Assembly: GCA_001179505.1 (NCBI GenBank)
Contig: CDMY01000353.1
Coordinates: forward strand, 1-64,000
Direction of reading: 5' to 3'
Source: Vitrella brassicaformis
Lineage: Eukaryota; Sar; Vitrellaceae
DNA length: 64,000 bases
The notes beneath the pieces were generated by a model that was given only the letters and a program-made list of their open reading frames with translations, was not told the origin of the DNA and ran no database searches. A program made the translations under genes and the position numbers. Positions 60,534 through 64,000 of the stretch are shown here, piece after piece; within the stretch, counting starts at the first letter, position 1; each line of letters opens with the position of its first letter.

Positions 60534-60834
60534 GCCCTGTAGGGTGCCTGCGCAGGCACCTCCCCCCCCCAGCCATGATAGGGTCTGGCCGCCTGTCTGC
60601 CTAGCTAAGCTGCCTGTCCCTCGTCGACGATTGCTGTCTTTGTTCCTTCTCTGCTTGTCTTTGCTTCAATTGGACCTCACTGGGGCCCCTGCGTCCAATT
60701 TGCTGCTATTGCTCCTGGTAGAGCTTCCTTTGCTATGGCCTGCCTTTCATATTGCTGAGGTTCTGAGCCGTTTGGCTGCTGCTGTGATGACTAGGTCGTC
60801 TCATCCACACCCCACACTCACTGCGCTGACTAAG

Positions 60835-60892
60835 AGAGAGGGAGAGGGAGAGGGAGAGAGGGAGAGGGAGGGAGGGATATATATATATATAT
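60835..60892. repeat. Microsatellite: GAGAGG units followed by (AT)n
   Basis: Purine-only tract of about 40 nt directly followed by ATATATATATATAT. Confidence 0.85.
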
Positions 60893-61010
60893 TGCTGTGG
60901 TTGAGGTCGTATTTGTTGTATTTGCTTGCTCTTAGCGTCCGTGGGTGTGCGTTGGTGCGTGCCTGCGCGTATGGTGTTCACTCGATGTGGGCGTGTTGGG
61001 GGGGGGGGGG

Positions 61011-61310
61011 NNNNNNNNNNNNNNNNNNNNNNNNNNNNNNNNNNNNNNNNNNNNNNNNNNNNNNNNNNNNNNNNNNNNNNNNNNNNNNNNNNNNNNNNNN
61101 NNNNNNNNNNNNNNNNNNNNNNNNNNNNNNNNNNNNNNNNNNNNNNNNNNNNNNNNNNNNNNNNNNNNNNNNNNNNNNNNNNNNNNNNNNNNNNNNNNNN
61201 NNNNNNNNNNNNNNNNNNNNNNNNNNNNNNNNNNNNNNNNNNNNNNNNNNNNNNNNNNNNNNNNNNNNNNNNNNNNNNNNNNNNNNNNNNNNNNNNNNNN
61301 NNNNNNNNNN
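61011..61310. other. Assembly gap, 300 N
   Basis: Exactly 300 Ns with about 12 G on the left and GTTGGGGGGGGGGGGG on the right. Same size and same G-tract setting as the gap at 39645-39944. Confidence 0.95.
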
Positions 61311-62761
61311 GTTGGGGGGGGGGGGGTGGATGGCACAGACACACACACACACACACAAGGATACCTTGAGAGTTGGTGGAGGGAGTGGTGGAAGGAGAGG
61401 ATAGGAGAGTGGACAGGATCTTGCCTGCCGACCTGTGTGGTGGATGGATGGATGGATCCATCATTCACTCACCAGAGAAGTGGTACTATCTATAAGGAGG
61501 GGCGCGCCAAGTGCCAATACCGTCCCAACACGCTATAGAGAGAGAGATAGCCCACCTACTCACTCCATTAAGGCAGGCTATTACACGTACGGCCATGCGT
61601 GTGTGTGTGTGTGAATGGGTGCATGGCATGGTCTGGCACATGTGCACATGTGAGGCTGGCTGTTCATCAGTCAGTGCTCATGCTCAACATTTGTGACCTC
61701 TCAGTGTAGTGATGATGTGCTCTGATTTCCTTTGATGGCCATTTGACCGATTGATAGAGGCCATCCATCTGGTACAGTCGTGTCGTGTGCCTTGCTTGTG
61801 AGTAGGTAGAATGACTGCTGCCTGGCTGGCTGTCATGCTTTTCGTTGTCTGGGCTCGTTTAGTGTGACTGACTGGTCATCCTTTGACTACGGTACGCCTT
61901 CACCAACCTACCGGACATGTCTCTCTCTTCACGTGTCCGGGCTGCGCGACTCGTTCGTCTGCCCTCTCTCTGTCGCACCTGCCTGCCTGCGTTCCGGCCG
62001 ACACACACACGTCACGTACACAGTACCCATCTGCAGCCAATGTGTGTGGGTGTGTCTGGGTGTCGATCTGTGATGTGGGTGAGACGTACGTCGATTTCGA
62101 TTGAAGCGATCTATTCCACCAGCCACCTCGCACACGCACACGCATAGCACAGGCACACGCACTCACATACACTGACTGATGACTACTGACAGGCGTGGCA
62201 CGTGTGGACGTCCACTCCATGTGTGTGAGTGTTCTTGCCCACCTGTCTGTCCGTTGCCTGGTCTCGATGGATGGAGCTGCCTATTTGCTATCTGTCTGTC
62301 TGTTACGGTCCTGACCTTTGCTCTTTGCTGAACTACTACTTGGGACCGACCGTTTGGGTCAGTCAGTCCACGGACCGCCAATCGATCTACTCTGCATGGA
62401 CTCATTCATTTCATTCATTCAGGTGTATACCACACGTACGAACGACTGAGGGCGCAAACACCGGTGCATTCGAAATCATTGCAGGAGGTTGATGCAGTCA
62501 TTCATTCATTCATTCAGAGCATTGGAGCATTCTATTCATTCACGAGGCAGTCAGTACATATACATACTTACACAGGAAGGGAGGGAGACCCACCCGCCAC
62601 CCCACTGTCATGTGTGCACACGCTGTGCACCTGCCCTGTGCTGTGCTGCACTGTCTTGTCTGTGCCACTGGCACAGACCGTAGTCTAAGCTCATGATCCA
62701 TCCATCCACTTCTCTCTTCACCCCACCCCATCCCATCCCATCTGTCTTTCTATTCCACCAA

Positions 62762-64000
62762 TCACTGCATGTTGACTACCACGCCGTTCGCCCCAACCTG
62801 CTGCACCGCCTCGCCACCCTCCTGCCCATCGTCCATGCCAGCTGCCTCATCACCATCAGCGCCACCACCAGCAGCAGCAGCCGCGGCAGCAGGAGCAGCA
62901 GCGTCTACCATGACCGCATCCATGACGCCGTCATGCGCCCCTCCCTCCTGCACCTCCCCTCTCTGTCGCTTGTTGCTGTCCTCCTCAGGCCCGTCCCTCT
63001 CACGCTTGAAGCCGCCGGCCTCCGACGAGGGCTGGGAGCGCATCGCAACGCCATCCTCTGCAGGAGAGTCGGGAAGCGGTGGGATGTCCGCTGCGGCTGC
63101 AGGGAGGGGCAGGTGCTGCTCGATGTAGGCTCGCGCCTGGTCGAAGAACCCCTCGATACGCTGCACGGCGGTCTCGGTGCTGCCGTCGGTGGCGAAGGCG
63201 CAGTCATGCAGCCAGGGCCACAGCCATGGGGCCAGCTGAGGGTTGCTGCCGGAGCGGATCTCCGCCAGGAAACGGAGGTCGATCAGGATTAACACACCGT
63301 AGTCGCGCCTGTAATGCCACACCACACACACAGGCAAGATGCTAGCTACACTGCCTGCCTGGCTGCCTGTGTGTGCGGCCACTTGACTCACTCACTGGTG
63401 TCTGATGCAGCGCCCGAGTGCCTGGTTGAGCGGCCGGTAGGCCTGCTGGTCATACCACAACGTCCCACTCAGCCGCCACTTGTCTGCTGCCGGCGTCACA
63501 CCCGCACCACCCACACCAGGCACACCAGCAGGGGGACGGCCTCGCGGCACCATCTGAGCACCATTGGCAGCAGCAGCTGCTGCAGCAGGAGGGGACATGG
63601 GGTGGCGGACAGGCCGCAACGGCCGCATGTTGGGGTGGTTGCGATTGGCGACGGGTGGGCTGTGTTGATACATGTCAGGCTGCGATGCGTGGCGCGGCTG
63701 CTGCGATAGCGACATGGGTGGTATGAATGGCGGCCGGGGAGGGCCGGGGCGGGGGCGGAATGGCGGTGAGAGAACCCCGCCATTGACGCCATTGTGAGGC
63801 GGCAACGGCTGTGTTGGCATCTGGCTCAGAGGAACGTCGCCGTTGACGATAGGTGGAGGTCTCTGCGGCGCCTCGGGTGCGTTGGGGGGCGGGCGAGGTC
63901 GGAATTTGATGGTTTGCTGGACCGGGGGTGACGCAGGAACCGCAGCGGCCGCAGCAGCTGCTGCAGCTGCGTCAGGGGGTGATGGGTCGGGGGGTGGTCG
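62762..64000 (-). CDS. FANCJ/BRIP1-like (XPD-family) DNA helicase, C-terminal part (partial)
   Basis: The gene runs off the right edge. The visible 3' exons read LWYDQQAYRPLNQALGRCIR, then, across an intron at about 63335-63395, HQRDYGVLILIDLRF. This is helicase motif VI of the XPD/FANCJ/RTEL1 group (QA.R..NQ..GR.IRH..D.G), closest by eye to FANCJ. These are 5'-3' DNA helicases with an iron-sulfur cluster acting in crosslink repair and replication; the Fe-S and ATP motifs lie outside the window. Upstream of motif VI is a Pro/Ala/Arg-rich stretch of over 200 residues (about 63490-64000), and the C-terminus after the motif is an acidic/Ala/Gly-rich tail (residues around MVDAAAPAAAAAAAGGGADG) ending at 62762. 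The Ala usual after QA.R is Pro here. Confidence 0.75.

Larger units (their letters stand above)
60534..62761. other. Intergenic stretch with low-complexity sequence and a gap
   Basis: Holds a GAGAGG/GGGA run plus (AT)n at about 60835-60892, poly-G tracts, the second N gap and many CATTCATT, CTGT and CCAT runs. No exon was supported on either strand. Confidence 0.5.

Noticed and set aside
60926-61538. Long open frames across the second N gap
   Set aside because: They are open only because N codons are not stops; the real flanks are low complexity.

Overview
The window is nuclear DNA from an intron-rich, GC-rich eukaryote. Genes are split by short GT-AG introns (about 40-200 nt) that are full of (GT)n and CTGT simple repeats. 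Three gene families together point to a photosynthetic alveolate with a complex plastid: a nuclear gene for only the N-terminal half of cytochrome oxidase subunit 2, a fucoxanthin/chlorophyll-type light-harvesting protein with a signal-plus-transit leader, and a heptatricopeptide-repeat organelle protein. A chromerid such as Vitrella is my best guess. That is inference from gene content; no database was searched.

Layout, left to right: 3' end of an unknown gene (1-467); coiled-coil unknown (-) and multipass membrane protein (+) sharing a short divergent promoter (1144-4019); a 14-exon PDE12-like 2',5'-phosphodiesterase (-, 4363-7945) divergent from split COX2a (+, 8207-9163); heptatricopeptide-repeat protein (-, 9941-13139) divergent from a thylakoid-lumen protein (+, 13243-14106); an apparently truncated DEIH-box helicase (-, about 15095-17410); an ING-family PHD reader (-, 18210-19905); a single-domain voltage-gated cation channel with EF-hands (+, 20146-22892); a large TmcB-like membrane protein (+, 23158-30099); a type I membrane protein (-) and an inositol monophosphatase (+) at 30588-33265; LHC (-) and GatC (+) at 34015-36024; a secreted/organellar unknown (37296-38326).

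The right half holds a SERCA-type calcium ATPase with an added N-terminal leader (-, 38855-44258, with an assembly gap in an intron); a basic coiled-coil unknown (44669-46495); a Maf-family nucleotide pyrophosphatase (-) and a small unknown (+) at 46536-48431; a ubiquitin-domain chimera (-) and an atypical protein kinase (+) whose starts lie 70 bp apart (49302-53242); ribosomal stalk protein P2 (-) and a signal-peptide protein with two TLDc domains (+) at 53618-56313; an LSD1/PAO-like flavin amine oxidase with a large charged insertion (57342-about 60533); a second 300-N gap; and the 3' end of a FANCJ-like helicase (-, 62762 to beyond the window).

Many products look organelle-bound: mitochondrion (PDE12-like, COX2a, possibly the HPR protein) and plastid (lumen protein, LHC, and by leader GatC, Maf and the Ca-ATPase). 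Much of the window is arranged as tight divergent pairs with 70-260 bp between start codons, and several promoters share a TGCAGATCTC-like element. Exon boundaries were assigned by hand from splice consensus, reading-phase agreement and family alignment from memory. Most models with full exon lists sum to a multiple of three. No RNA genes or CRISPR arrays were recognised.
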